From NCBI RefSeq assembly GCF_030815125.1, contig NZ_JAUSWH010000007.1:124001-188000 (forward strand): DNA of 64,000 nucleotides, given 5' to 3'. Source of the DNA: Allorhizobium paknamense (lineage in GTDB: Bacteria > Pseudomonadota > Alphaproteobacteria > Rhizobiales > Rhizobiaceae). The translations under genes and the position numbers were made by a program. The notes under the pieces were generated by a model. The model worked only from the letters and a program-made list of their open reading frames with translations, was not told where the DNA came from and did no database searches. Below, in pieces: positions 33,876 through 43,859 of the stretch. Every line of letters begins with the position of its first letter. The stretch's first letter is position 1.

Positions 33876-34448
33876 ATGTCCAAGAAGGCCAAGTCCGAGA
33901 AGAAGAAAAAATCCGGCAAGTCGAAGGCGCTGCGGCTTCAGCAGCAGGCTGACGGCACGGTGCTTGCTGGCGGTGATGGGGTGGAGGCCGCAACACGGCC
34001 ACGGCTGGCCGCCGCTCTGGTGCAGGCGGCCCGCAGCGTGCGCACGCTGCAAAGCCGGCATCTGGCCGATTGCGGTCTTTACGCCGGGCAGGACGGCGTG
34101 ATCCTGCTTCTGGCTGCCGAGGATGGATTGACCGCCGGTCAATTGGCGCAAAGGCTGGGTGTGAAGGCGCCTACCATGACCCGCACCATCGGCCGGATGG
34201 AGGCGCAGGGCTTTGTGGAGCGGCGCGGCTCCGACAAGGATGCACGGCTGACCCGGGTCTTCCTCAGCGAGACCGGGCGCGCAACCCTTGCCCGGATCGA
34301 GGCGGCGGGGGCGGCGCTGGAGCAGCAGGCCACGCGCGGCATGAGCGGCAAGGACATCAAGACCTTGTTGAAAATGCTCGATCTTCTCCACCGCAATCTG
34401 CATCGCGATGGCGCCGATGCTGTTGTGGAGGAGAGCGACGAGATTTAA
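33876..34448 (+). CDS. MarR-family transcriptional regulator with a lysine-rich N-terminus
   Basis: A 190-residue protein. A very basic tail (MSKKAKSEKKKKSGKSKALR) leads into a MarR winged-helix domain: LSRHLADCGL-like helix, LTAGQLAQRLGVKAPTMTRT as recognition helix region and GFVERRGSDKDARLTRVFLS as the wing. The lysine-rich tail is unusual for MarR proteins and could add non-specific DNA affinity. It precedes a LacI-type gene by 109 bp on the same strand. The target and ligand are unknown. Confidence 0.85.
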   Translation: MSKKAKSEKKKKSGKSKALRLQQQADGTVLAGGDGVEAATRPRLAAALVQAARSVRTLQSRHLADCGLYAGQDGVILLLAAEDGLTAGQLAQRLGVKAPTMTRTIGRMEAQGFVERRGSDKDARLTRVFLSETGRATLARIEAAGAALEQQATRGMSGKDIKTLLKMLDLLHRNLHRDGADAVVEESDEI

Positions 34449-34557
34449 ATTACCCTTGCATTTATAGGTATTCTGCTTAAATTTTTTAAAATTACAGATC
34501 GTTTCGAGGGCGGGCGAAGCGTTCGGTGCGGGACGGCTTGATCGCTGGGGAGGATGC

Positions 34558-35583
34558 ATGGCGCAGAAGGTAAAGCTTTCCACCATTGCCGAAAGCCTTG
34601 GGCTTTCCACGGCAACCATTTCGCTGGCGCTGCGCGACAGCCCGCTGGTGGCGGTGGATACGCGGGAAAAAATCAAGGAGCAGGCACGGCTCCTCGGTTA
34701 TATCTATAACCGCCGTGCCGCCAGCCTGCGCACCTCGCGCTCAGGCATTATCGGGGTGGTGGTGCATGACATCATGAACCCGTTTTACGGCGAAATCCTC
34801 AAGGCGATCGAAAGCGAGCTGGACCGCAGCCGTCAGACCTTCATTCTCTCCAACCATTACGATTCGGTGGAAAAACAGCGCAGCTTCGTCGAGACCCTGC
34901 TGCAGCTGGGCGGCGATGGCGTGATCATGTCGCCCGCCATTGGCTCGCCGCCGGAAGATATCATGCTGGCGGAAGAAAATGGCATGCCCGCCATTCTGGT
35001 GGCCCGTTCCATGGAGGGGCTGGACCTGCCCACCTATCGCGGCGATGACAGCTATGGCATTTCGCTGGCCACCAACCATTTGATCGGCCTTGGCCATCGC
35101 ACCATTGCGATGATCGGCGGCACGGACCAGACATCCACCGGGCGTGACCGTTATCAGGGGTATGTCAATGCGTTGCGCAAGGCAGGCATCGAGGTGGACC
35201 CGGAGCTGCGCATTCCCGGCCCCCGCACCAAGCAGGGCGGTTTCGAGGCGGCGGTGAATTTCCTGTCCCTGCCGCAAAAGCCCACCGCCGCCGTGTGCTG
35301 GAACGATCTTGTCGCCATCGGCCTGATGAACGGCATCTCCCGCGCCGGGCTGACGCCGGGCCGCGATATTTCCGTGACCGGCTATGACGATCTGGAAGAG
35401 GCATCCATCGCCACCCCCTCGCTGACGACGGTGTGGAACGGTCAGGCGGAAGTGGGCAGGCTTGCCGCCCGTGCGCTTCTGGACAAACTGGCAGGCAGCC
35501 ATGAGCCGGACGGCATTCACCTGATCAAGCCGGAAATGCGCATTCGCCAGTCCACCGGGCCGATCAATACGAAGGGTCATTGA
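34558..35583 (+). CDS. LacI-family transcriptional regulator
   Basis: A 341-residue regulator with the helix-turn-helix at residues 5-30 (VKLSTIAESLGLSTATISLA), the hinge helix (RRAASLRTSRSGIIGVVVHD) and a periplasmic-binding-type effector domain (NPFYGEILKAIESELDRS to the end). A GGGGAGGATGC site precedes the ATG. The last codons and the stop (NTKGH, TGA) are inside a mosaic palindromic repeat, so the natural C-terminus has been replaced or extended by repeat insertion. It lies before a 2-hydroxyacid dehydrogenase gene and may control it; the ligand is unknown. Confidence 0.87.
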   Translation: MAQKVKLSTIAESLGLSTATISLALRDSPLVAVDTREKIKEQARLLGYIYNRRAASLRTSRSGIIGVVVHDIMNPFYGEILKAIESELDRSRQTFILSNHYDSVEKQRSFVETLLQLGGDGVIMSPAIGSPPEDIMLAEENGMPAILVARSMEGLDLPTYRGDDSYGISLATNHLIGLGHRTIAMIGGTDQTSTGRDRYQGYVNALRKAGIEVDPELRIPGPRTKQGGFEAAVNFLSLPQKPTAAVCWNDLVAIGLMNGISRAGLTPGRDISVTGYDDLEEASIATPSLTTVWNGQAEVGRLAARALLDKLAGSHEPDGIHLIKPEMRIRQSTGPINTKGH

Positions 35584-35688
35584 AAATGGCGGTTCGTATT
35601 TCCTTTTCGAATATCTCAAGCCCTTGAAGCCTTTGAGATATTTGAAATTCTTTCAAGGCGGGGAGGCTGACGCAGCCTCGCGCCTTGG
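35566..35688 (+). repeat. Three-palindrome mosaic repeat, copy B, overlapping the LacI stop
   Basis: Starts AATACGAAGGGTCATTG, whose TCATTGA supplies the regulator's stop codon, then GAATATCTCAAGCCC and ends CTCGCGCCTTGG. Same element as 33573-33695 and 37705-37826. Confidence 0.75.
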
Positions 35689-35726
35689 TACAAGAAGCGC
35701 GACTGATCATTTCACAAGGACTTTTC

Positions 35727-36692
35727 ATGACTCAGGACACTCCGCTCGTTCTCATTCCCGGCAAGATCCACCCCCGCGTCGTCGAGCGCCTGAAGGCCGC
35801 GCATACGGTTTTGCAGGTGCCCGTCGAGGAGGTCGCGTCACTGGACGAGGCGACCCGCCGCCGCATCCGCGCCATGGCCTTTTCCTATGGCGGCGGCAAA
35901 TCGGGAGAACTGATCGCGGCACTTCCGGCGCTGGAAATCATCGCCAATTTTGGGGTGGGCTATGACGGCGTCGACGTGAAGGCTGCGGCGGAACGCGGCA
36001 TTATTGTCACCAATACGCCTGATGTGCTGGATGACGAGGTGGCCGATACCACCATTGCCCTGCTGCTGAACACCGCCCGGCAATTCTATCAGGCGGAAAG
36101 CTGGCTTCGGGCTGGACACTGGCAGGCGGAAGGGCCTTTTGCGCTGTCGCCTTTGTCGCTGCGGGGCCGCCATGTCGGGCTCTATGGCCTGGGCCGCATC
36201 GGGCGTGAAATCGCCAGCCGTCTGGAACCCTTCAAGGTGAAGATCAGCTATCACACCCGCACGCCGCGCCAGGATGTGTCCTATGGCTATGCGCCGAGCC
36301 TGCTGGAGCTGGCAAGGACCGTGGACACGCTGATCTGCATCGTGCCGAAGACACCGGAAACCCATAAGGCGATCAATGCCGAGGTGCTGCAGGCGCTCGG
36401 GCCGAAAGGCATTTTCATCAGCGTCGGGCGCGGCTGGAGCGTGGATGAGGAAGCGCTGATCTCAGCGCTGAAGACCGGGACGATCGCCGGGGCCGGGCTC
36501 GATGTGTTCTACAGCGAACCGCATGTTCCCGCCGAACTCCTGACCTTCCCGAACGTCTCGCTTCTGCCGCATGTGGCATCGGCGTCAGTGGACACGCGCA
36601 ACGCCATGGCCGATCTGGTGGTGGACAATATTCTCGGCTGGCTGGAAAACCGCAAGGCGCTGACCCCCGTGCCGGAAACGCCAGCGCGTTAA
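35727..36692 (+). CDS. D-isomer-specific 2-hydroxyacid dehydrogenase (GhrB-like)
   Basis: A 321-residue enzyme. The NAD(P)-binding loop is GLYGLGRIGREIAS (about residues 152-165). The catalytic Arg is in VGRGWSVDEEAL, the Glu in the AGAGLDVFYSEP block and the His in LLPHVASAS, so the triad is complete. Such enzymes reduce glyoxylate, hydroxypyruvate or other 2-keto acids. The ATG at 35727 follows AAGGA; upstream sequence in frame is repeat DNA. It is 143 bp after the LacI gene and upstream of the convergent C26 hydrolase gene. Confidence 0.88.
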   Translation: MTQDTPLVLIPGKIHPRVVERLKAAHTVLQVPVEEVASLDEATRRRIRAMAFSYGGGKSGELIAALPALEIIANFGVGYDGVDVKAAAERGIIVTNTPDVLDDEVADTTIALLLNTARQFYQAESWLRAGHWQAEGPFALSPLSLRGRHVGLYGLGRIGREIASRLEPFKVKISYHTRTPRQDVSYGYAPSLLELARTVDTLICIVPKTPETHKAINAEVLQALGPKGIFISVGRGWSVDEEALISALKTGTIAGAGLDVFYSEPHVPAELLTFPNVSLLPHVASASVDTRNAMADLVVDNILGWLENRKALTPVPETPAR

Positions 36693-36714
36693 GCGTCTTG
36701 TCCGTCGGCCGATA

Positions 36715-37479
36715 TTATGCCGTCACCTGCTTGGCGGCGGCATAATCGCGAAGGGCCTGACCATAGGCTTCGAACAGGGCGCGGGAGGGATTATCCGTCT
36801 CGGCCCAATATTCCGGATGCCATTGCACACCGACGGCAAAGCCCTTGGCGTCGATGACCGAGACGGCCTCGATGGTGCCGTCATCGGCCAGCGCTTCGAC
36901 CTGCAGGCGGGGAGCGATCTTCGAAATCGCCTGCCGATGCAGCGAGTTGACCTGTACCGTGCCGGCATGGCCCAGAAAGCGCGCCATGCAGGAGCCTTCC
37001 TTGATATTGATCGTCTGGCGAATGGAATAGGCCTCGTCCGCGTCGTTGGTCTCGGGCTTGCGGTGATCCCAGATGCCTGGCTCCTCCTGGATTTCCGAGG
37101 CAAGCGTTCCTCCCAGCGCCACGTTCAGTTCCTGAATGCCGCGGCAGATGGCGAGAAGCGGAATGCCGCGCTCGATGGCGCGGCGAATGAGCGGCAGCGA
37201 CACCGCATCGCGGCCCGGATCGAAGGGGCCGTCCTTGTCGGTCGCATCACGTCCATAAAGCAGCGGATGCACATTGCTGGGGGAGCCGGAAATCAGCACG
37301 CCATCCACCCGGTCCAGCACGGCCTCGACATCGGCATGCTCTTCCAGCGCCGGCACCAGAAGCGGCATGGCCTTCGCCACCTTCAGCGTGGCATTGACAT
37401 ATTGCCCCTTCACCGCATGCCACACGGCTCCCTCCAGAATCCGGGTATCGGCGGGAATGGCAACGATGGGGAGGGGCAT
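36715..37479 (-). CDS. Class C26 gamma-glutamyl hydrolase-like protein (PuuD/YvdE type)
   Basis: A 254-residue class I glutamine-amidotransferase-like hydrolase. The nucleophile elbow is LLAICRGIQELNVALGG, and the His-Glu partners are in VGVQWHPEYW, so the catalytic triad is present. The opening DGVLISGSPSNVHPLLYG resembles PuuD, which releases GABA from gamma-glutamyl-GABA. No putrescine-utilisation genes are adjacent, although an ornithine decarboxylase lies 10 kb away. The gene converges with the dehydrogenase with 22 bp between stops. Confidence 0.85.
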   Translation of the reverse strand: MPLPIVAIPADTRILEGAVWHAVKGQYVNATLKVAKAMPLLVPALEEHADVEAVLDRVDGVLISGSPSNVHPLLYGRDATDKDGPFDPGRDAVSLPLIRRAIERGIPLLAICRGIQELNVALGGTLASEIQEEPGIWDHRKPETNDADEAYSIRQTINIKEGSCMARFLGHAGTVQVNSLHRQAISKIAPRLQVEALADDGTIEAVSVIDAKGFAVGVQWHPEYWAETDNPSRALFEAYGQALRDYAAAKQVTA

Positions 37480-37581
37480 GGCAGGCTCCAGACAACTTCA
37501 AATTTGCCTTTTTCTTGCGCTCTTCCGCGATCAAGTCAACCTGCAAAAGCATTGTCTGAATAAGCCAAGAGTTCAGCTTGA

Positions 37582-39000
<1,419 letters not shown>

Positions 39001-39010
39001 CGCTTTATGT

Positions 39011-39063
39011 CTGCTGCATAATTTTCACCTTGAATCGACTCCGATTTAAGCAATTGCGCAGTA
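39011..39063 (+). repeat. RIME-like element, second module only
   Basis: CTGCTGCATAATTTTCACCTTG through GATTTAAGCAATTGCGCAGTA; matches module two of 4295-4400 with several substitutions. Confidence 0.6.
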
Positions 39064-39073
39064 AACCTGAGAG

Positions 39074-39105
39074 AGCCCCGGAACCGCGCGGTTCCGGGGC
39101 TTTTT
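39074..39105. terminator. Strong bidirectional terminator between dctP and dctM
   Basis: Twelve-base perfect stem AGCCCCGGAACC/GGTTCCGGGGCT with loop GCGC and TTTTT on the plus side, between two convergent genes. Confidence 0.9.
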
Positions 39106-39109
39106 ATGT

Positions 39110-40618
39110 CTACTTGAATACGGGGGGCTGGCTGAGATCGGGCGCCGCCTGTGGTGCGGGTGACCCGAAGGAAGGCGGTGCCCCGAGGTTGAGGCCGGGC
39201 GGGCCGCCAAGCTGTGGTGCGCCGCTCAATCCGCCGCCAGTGCCGAAGGCGGGCACTTCTATTTTCACATCGTTCAGATCGATTTTCTGGCTCTTGTCCA
39301 GCCAATGGGTGACCGATTCCGGCCAGAAGATCACGATGGCGACAATGATCAACTGCATGCAGACCCAGGGAATGGAGCCCAGATAGATTTCCCGTGTCTT
39401 CAGGTTCTTCGGGGCCACGCTGCGCAGATAGAAAAGTGCGAAGCCAAAGGGCGGATGCATGAAGCTGGTCTGCATGTTGACGCAGAGCAGCACGCCGAAC
39501 CAGATGAGATCGATCCCCAAGGCCTGGGCCACGGGTGCCAGCATCGGCACGACGATGAAAGCGATTTCAAAGAAATCCAGGAAGAAGGCGAGCACGAAAA
39601 CGAAGGCGTTGACGAACAGCAGGAAGCCGATCTGTCCCCCCGGCAGGCCGGACAGCATGTGCTCGATCCAGCGCGCACCGTCCATGCCCTGAAAAACGAG
39701 GCTGAAACAGGTAGAGCCCACCAGGATCATCACCACCATGGAGGTGATGGACATGGTGGATTGCATGGCCTGGCGGATAAGCGGCCATGTCAGGCGGCGA
39801 TGGATGGCCGCCAGCACAAGCGCGCCGACCACACCCAGCGCGCCCGCCTCTGTCGGGGTGGCGAGGCCGAGAAAGATCGTGCCGAGCACCAGGAAGATGA
39901 GCACAATGGAAGGCAGCATGCCTGCCAGCACCTGAAGCAGAAGCCGGAGATTGCGCTCACCCCGCACGTCCTTCGGCAAGGGCGGGACCATGCCGGGCCG
40001 GAAGATGGAAACGGCCAGGATGAACAGGCTGAACAGCATGATTTGCAGCGCCGCCGGACCGATGGCGCCCAGATACATATCCCCTACCGACTTGCCAAGC
40101 TGATCGGCCAGGATCACCAGCACCAGCGAGGGCGGAATCAATTGCGCCATGGTTCCTGACGCAGCGATGACGCCGGTGGCGATCTTTGGATTATAGCCAT
40201 AGCGCAGCATGACCGGCAGCGAAATCATGCCCATGGTGATGACTGAGGCTGCGACCGTGCCGGTGATGGCGCCGAGAATCGCCCCGACAAAGATCACCGC
40301 ATAGGCGATGCCGCCGGGCACTGCGCCGAACAGCTTGCCGGTGCCCTCCAGCAGGTCTTCCGCAAGACCGCATCGCTCCAGGATGGAGCCCATCATGGTG
40401 AAGAAGGGAATAGCCAGCAGCAGGTCGTTGGAGACGATGCCGAAGAAGCGCAGCGGCAGGGCCTGCAGGAAAACCTCGTTGAAATGGCCGGTGGCGATGC
40501 CGATCAGCCCGAAGAACAAGCCAACCGCCGCCAGCGAAAAGGCGACGGGAAAACCGAAGAGCATGAACACGACCATGCCCATGAACATGGCGGGCGGAAT
40601 GATGCCGAAATCAAACAT
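39110..40618 (-). CDS. dctM: TRAP transporter large permease subunit DctM, with a Pro/Gly-rich tail
   Basis: A 502-residue multi-pass permease that couples sodium movement to uptake of the solute delivered by the DctP protein. The N-terminal FGFPVAFSLAAVGLFFGLIG, the AIPFFTMMGSILERCGLAEDL block and GTVAASVITMGMISLPVMLR are standard for DctM. The family is usually about 430 residues; the extra ~50 at the C-terminus are soluble and rich in Pro, Gly and Ala (for example SGAPQLGGPPGLNLGAPPSF), with no recognised domain. It lies 18 bp after dctQ. Confidence 0.92.
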   Translation of the reverse strand: MFDFGIIPPAMFMGMVVFMLFGFPVAFSLAAVGLFFGLIGIATGHFNEVFLQALPLRFFGIVSNDLLLAIPFFTMMGSILERCGLAEDLLEGTGKLFGAVPGGIAYAVIFVGAILGAITGTVAASVITMGMISLPVMLRYGYNPKIATGVIAASGTMAQLIPPSLVLVILADQLGKSVGDMYLGAIGPAALQIMLFSLFILAVSIFRPGMVPPLPKDVRGERNLRLLLQVLAGMLPSIVLIFLVLGTIFLGLATPTEAGALGVVGALVLAAIHRRLTWPLIRQAMQSTMSITSMVVMILVGSTCFSLVFQGMDGARWIEHMLSGLPGGQIGFLLFVNAFVFVLAFFLDFFEIAFIVVPMLAPVAQALGIDLIWFGVLLCVNMQTSFMHPPFGFALFYLRSVAPKNLKTREIYLGSIPWVCMQLIIVAIVIFWPESVTHWLDKSQKIDLNDVKIEVPAFGTGGGLSGAPQLGGPPGLNLGAPPSFGSPAPQAAPDLSQPPVFK

Positions 40619-40636
40619 GTTGTGTCTCCCGGCCCG

Positions 40637-41176
40637 TTATTGCAGCGGCTTTTCATAGGCGGTGTCGAGGCTGATGCGCCCCGATATCGCCGCCAGCCGC
40701 TTGATCACCTCGGAAAGGCCCTGGAGAAACATCAGACAAAAGCCCGAGACGAGAATGAGCTTCACCGGCCAGCGGATCAGGCCACCGGCATTGGCCGAAA
40801 CCTCTGCCTGCTGGTAGGACAGCAGGAAGAATGGCCAGCAGAGCCAGGCGAGATAGGCCGTGACCGGAAGCAGAAAGAGGAGCAGGCCAATCAGGTCGAT
40901 CCACAGGCGCATGCGTTCTGACACGCCGCCATAGAGAAGATCCACCCGCACATGCCCGTTATTCTTGAGAGTCATGGCGGCGCCCATCAGCACCACATAG
41001 GCGAAGAGATACCACTGGATTTCCAGCCAGCCGTTGGAACTCTGATTGAAAAGATAACGGATGATGGCATTGCCGGCGCTGATGAGGCAGCACAGCATCA
41101 CCAGATATTCGGCGATACGACCGATGAAAACGCCAAGGGCGTCTATGGCTCTGCTGCATGAGAGCAAAAACGTCAT
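40637..41176 (-). CDS. dctQ: TRAP transporter small permease subunit DctQ
   Basis: A 179-residue protein with four membrane helices, including the family's NAIIRYLFNQSSNGWLEIQW block, VLMGAAMTLKNNGHVRVDLL and the long third helix WIDLIGLLLFLLPVTAYLAW. It is first in a dctQ-dctM transcript. Loading by the convergently encoded DctP is the simplest reading, as no second binding protein is visible. Confidence 0.9.
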   Translation of the reverse strand: MTFLLSCSRAIDALGVFIGRIAEYLVMLCCLISAGNAIIRYLFNQSSNGWLEIQWYLFAYVVLMGAAMTLKNNGHVRVDLLYGGVSERMRLWIDLIGLLLFLLPVTAYLAWLCWPFFLLSYQQAEVSANAGGLIRWPVKLILVSGFCLMFLQGLSEVIKRLAAISGRISLDTAYEKPLQ

Positions 41177-41424
41177 GAAGGTCCCCCTGCTTGTCCGGCT
41201 GATCCCTTGCCGCCTGCCGCATCCGGGGCCAGTCCTCCTTGGCGTGCCGGTTGCTTGATGGCAGATGGTATGGATGCGTCGAGCTTATATGTCTGCAAAT
41301 CGCAACATCGAAAGAGTAGTAGAAATTTCATGCCCTCGGTAGTGGCATTGCGTCATCTTCGACTTTGTATGCAGATGCTTGCGCTGTGACCCTTGAAAAA
41401 CCATCGCGCGTGTCGGGTGCAAGG

Positions 41425-41453
41425 TTGACTATTGAGAGTGCTCGGTCATTATT
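41425..41453 (+). promoter_or_regulatory. Candidate promoter of the oxidase subunit IV gene
   Basis: TTGACT at 41425-41430, 17-base spacer, ATTATT at 41448-41453, about 68 bp before the ATG. The rest of the 345-bp gap after dctQ shows nothing else recognisable. Confidence 0.4.
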
Positions 41454-41521
41454 CTTTTTGTTTATGGGAAGGACAGGCTGGTTCGGGCTTTGCGTGCCCG
41501 CCAGATGCAAGGGAGAGGCTG

Positions 41522-41749
41522 ATGAGCGAACATCATGGCGGTCCGGTCGAGACGGGCGCGAAGATGGATTATGTCGAGCATGAAAAGACCTATGAGAGCT
41601 TCATCGCCGCCTCGAAATACGGCACCGCGATCCTCGTGGCGCTGGTCGTGGCCATGGCCGCAGGCTTTTTTACCTCCGGCGGCTTTCTGGGCGGTGTGCT
41701 GACCTTCATCATTCTCTCGGTGGCCGGCGTCTTTCTGATGCGCGGCTGA
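41522..41749 (+). CDS. aa3-type cytochrome c oxidase subunit IV
   Basis: A 75-residue protein: acidic, His-containing N-terminus (MSEHHGGPVETGAKMDYVEH), the family signature HEKTYESFIAASKYGTAILV, and two membrane helices ending LSVAGVFLMRG. This is the alphaproteobacterial subunit IV that packs against the aa3 terminal oxidase. It is separate from other oxidase genes, which is common. An earlier in-frame start is rejected because GGGAGAG lies directly before the ATG at 41522. Confidence 0.88.
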   Translation: MSEHHGGPVETGAKMDYVEHEKTYESFIAASKYGTAILVALVVAMAAGFFTSGGFLGGVLTFIILSVAGVFLMRG

Positions 41750-41758
41750 GAATGTCTG

Positions 41759-41804
41759 AAGCATAATCCGACCGGAGTGAAACGAGGATCGGCAAGATTA
41801 TGCT
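41759..41804 (+). repeat. GAAGCATAATC-type repeat
   Basis: AAGCATAATCCGACCGGAG through CAAGATTATGCT; inverted relative to the copy at 4246-4292, and again next to a GATCTGAT palindrome. Confidence 0.6.
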
Positions 41805-41820
41805 GCCAAAATAGAGAGTT

Positions 41821-41863
41821 AGATTGCCTTTCGATCTGATCCAATCAGATCGAAAGGCAATCT
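41821..41863. terminator. Perfect 20-bp palindrome with the GATCTGAT core
   Basis: Arms AGATTGCCTTTCGATCTGAT and its complement with CCA between. It shares the core with the palindrome at 4196-4232. It may end the oxidase subunit transcript. Confidence 0.6.
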
Positions 41864-41991
41864 GGATGATGGGAGCGGGCTTTTGCCCGCTGCTTATTTT
41901 CCTTGCCTTGAAAAGGAAAGACGGACAAATCTGTTAAGGCTCGGGCCTGTCGGGGCATGAGCTTGTGTTTCCGCGTTTTCAGAGAGTGTCC

Positions 41992-42480
41992 ATGCCCGCT
42001 GAGATTTCCCTTTCCGATGTCATGGGCCTTGTCGGCCAGGAAACCGGTCTTTCCCGCTGGATCACGGTCGATCAGGCCATGATCGACGCCTTTGCCGGGG
42101 CGACCGACGACCACCAGTTCATCCACACGGATCCGGTGCGGGCGGCGGCGGAAACCCCCTATGGCGGCACCATTGCCCATGGATTTCTGACGCTTTCGCT
42201 GCTCTCCGCCATGAATTTCGATTGCGTGCCGGTGATCCGCGAGCGGATCATGGGCATGAATTACGGGTTCGAAAAGGTTCGCTTCATGTCGCCGGTCAAA
42301 AGCGGCAAGCGCGTACGCGGGCGTTTCGTGCTGGCGGAGGCGCGATTTCGCGGCGCTGCCATGCTCACCACCACGCATGAGGTAACCGTGGAGATCGAAG
42401 GGGAAAAGAAACCCGCTCTCACCGCCACCTGGATCACCATCACCCAGTTCGATCCCAAGGATCGCCCGGAAGGGGTTTGA
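41992..42480 (+). CDS. MaoC-like (NodN-type) dehydratase
   Basis: A 162-residue hot-dog-fold protein of the (R)-specific enoyl-CoA hydratase family. The hydratase motif is intact: FAGATDDHQFIHTDPVRAAA with catalytic Asp and His, then GTIAHGFLTLSL. GFEKVRFMSPVKSGKRVRG continues the family pattern. Close relatives include rhizobial NodN, but this gene is not near nodulation genes, so a fatty-acid or polyhydroxyalkanoate role is more likely. The ATG at 41992 follows AGAGAG. Confidence 0.87.
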   Translation: MPAEISLSDVMGLVGQETGLSRWITVDQAMIDAFAGATDDHQFIHTDPVRAAAETPYGGTIAHGFLTLSLLSAMNFDCVPVIRERIMGMNYGFEKVRFMSPVKSGKRVRGRFVLAEARFRGAAMLTTTHEVTVEIEGEKKPALTATWITITQFDPKDRPEGV

Positions 42481-42575
42481 AGATTAGGGCAGCAGGAAAG
42501 GGCCCATTCAGAGGGCTGATTGGCTGCCTGACGATGCCGAATTTGCAGGGGTCCGAAGAAAAACGGGCCGCCCCA

Positions 42576-42603
42576 TTGCATAATTTCAAATTGAGCCTAT
42601 ATT
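42576..42603 (+). promoter_or_regulatory. Candidate promoter of the cold-shock gene
   Basis: TTGCAT, 16-base spacer, TATATT. It predicts a ~125-nt 5' untranslated region, as is normal for cold-shock mRNAs, including a TCCCGC/GCGGGA hairpin at 42683-42702. Confidence 0.4.
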
Positions 42604-42733
42604 AACCTCATCGACCATTGCTTGTGACGTCGGTTCAGAGCTTTTGCTCCCGCCCGGTTTTCCTCTCAAATAATCGATCTAATCCCGCAAGGTATCGCGG
42701 GAACCAACACGATTACTGCGAAAGGAAATCGTT

Positions 42734-42943
42734 ATGAATACAGGTACAGTCAAGTGGTTTAACGCCACCAAGGGTTTTGGTTTCATTCAGCCGGACAATG
42801 GCGGCACGGACGTTTTCGTGCACATTTCTGCTGTTGAGCGCGCAGGTCTGCGTGCACTGACCGACGGCCAGAAGATCAGCTACGACATCGTGCAGGACCG
42901 CCGCTCTGGCAAGAGCTCTGCCGATAATCTTCGGGCAGCCTAA
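42734..42943 (+). CDS. cspA: Cold-shock protein, CspA family
   Basis: A 69-residue single cold-shock domain. RNP1 (KGFGFIQP) and RNP2 (VFVHI) single-strand nucleic-acid-binding motifs are intact, and the opening [14 protein letters not shown] is diagnostic. Such proteins bind RNA and melt secondary structure. GAAAGGA precedes the ATG and a terminator follows 70 bp downstream. Whether it is cold-induced or constitutive cannot be told. Confidence 0.95.
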   Translation: MNTGTVKWFNATKGFGFIQPDNGGTDVFVHISAVERAGLRALTDGQKISYDIVQDRRSGKSSADNLRAA

Positions 42944-43012
42944 TTCGTCATTCGCATTGCTGACCACGGATGTACTGGCAGCAAAGCTGAGTGACTGTGA
43001 GAGGTCGGGTTA

Positions 43013-43041
43013 GCGCCCGGCCTTTTGTTTTTGCGCCTTCG
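43013..43041 (+). terminator. Intrinsic terminator after the cold-shock gene
   Basis: GGTCGGG/CCCGGCC stem (one G-T pair), loop TTAGCG, then TTTTGTTTTTG. Confidence 0.8.
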
Positions 43042-43060
43042 CATGAAGCGCCACCCCGTT

Positions 43061-43165
43061 ACAGCGCCGTGCGTTTTATCAAACGCACAAAGGACGCTGT
43101 AACAGTTTAAATCTGCTGCATAATTTTATCCTTAAATCGATTCCGATTTAAGGAATTATGCAGTA
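43061..43165 (+). repeat. RIME-like mosaic element, copy 2
   Basis: ACAGCGCCGTGCGTTTTATC with complementary change in the arm (AAACGCAC), then the same second module as 4295-4400. The paired change between copies in module one keeps the stem. Confidence 0.75.
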
Positions 43166-43200
43166 GCACCCATGCTGTCGCACTCTGTCTGGAGGCTATC

Positions 43201-43482
43201 ATGGCCCGCATCCGCTACAGTCCCGGTGACACCATTCTGTTGAAACCAAACCTTTTGCGCAACAACCGCCTCGGCGGCGCGGCGCGTGTGGTTGCTGTCC
43301 TGCCAGAAAACCAGGGGGCAGCCCATTACCGGGTGCGGTTTCAAAACGAAAATTTCGACAGAAATGTCAGCCAGGAAGATATCGATAGCACTGCCACGCC
43401 CCGATCCGGTTCCGGCAGTCCGCATCCCGGTGCGTCCGGGTCGAGCTGGATCAATCAGAACTCCATCCGAACCAAGAAATAG
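43201..43482 (+). CDS. Small basic protein of unknown function
   Basis: A 93-residue protein I do not recognise. The first ~60 residues look folded ([20 protein letters not shown], then [20 protein letters not shown]), with the beta-rich pattern of a small SH3/KOW-like barrel. The tail is Ser/Gly/Pro-rich ([17 protein letters not shown]) and ends in KK. TGGAGG lies before the ATG. It precedes the S21 gene by 26 bp and may share its transcript, which hints at an RNA- or translation-related role. Confidence 0.65.
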   Translation: MARIRYSPGDTILLKPNLLRNNRLGGAARVVAVLPENQGAAHYRVRFQNENFDRNVSQEDIDSTATPRSGSGSPHPGASGSSWINQNSIRTKK

Positions 43483-43508
43483 CGGCCCTTGCCGCGTCAG
43501 GAGATGTT

Positions 43509-43745
43509 TTGCAGGTTATTGTCAGGGAAAATAATGTTGATCAGGCGCTCCGCGTCCTGAAAAAGAAAATGCAGCGTGAAGGCTTGTTCCGCGAAATGCG
43601 CGCCAGAACCGCCTATGAAAAGCCCTCGGAAAAGCGCAATCGCGAGGAAGCGGAAGCCATTCGCCGTCACCGCAAGCTGGCGCGCAAGAAAATGCAGCGC
43701 GAAGGCCTTCTGCCCTCTCCGAAGAAAGTCGCACGTCCGCGCTAA
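43509..43745 (+). CDS. rpsU: 30S ribosomal protein S21, paralogue 1
   Basis: A 78-residue S21 protein ([20 protein letters not shown], then [20 protein letters not shown]). It binds the 30S head near the mRNA channel and helps initiation. The start codon is TTG, fixed by comparison with the second copy at 49691 and by CAGGAG five bases ahead. The two proteins differ at the C-terminus (here [12 protein letters not shown]). Rhizobia often carry two or three S21 genes. It lies between two small genes of unknown function. Confidence 0.92.
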   Translation: MQVIVRENNVDQALRVLKKKMQREGLFREMRARTAYEKPSEKRNREEAEAIRRHRKLARKKMQREGLLPSPKKVARPR

Positions 43746-43794
43746 TGGACAATTCGAAGACCGGTTTTGCGTCCGGACATACGCAAAGCCCAGA

Positions 43795-43844
43795 CAAGAG
43801 CGGTTGAGTGTTTCACACTCCCATCATGCCGCTCTTGCTTTTTA
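43795..43844 (+). terminator. Intrinsic terminator after rpsU copy 1
   Basis: Stem CAAGAGCGG/CCGCTCTTG around a 25-base loop containing GAGTG/CACTC, followed by CTTTTT. It ends just a few bases before the ribosome binding site of the next gene. Confidence 0.75.
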
Positions 43845-43859
43845 AAAAAAGGAGATCGC

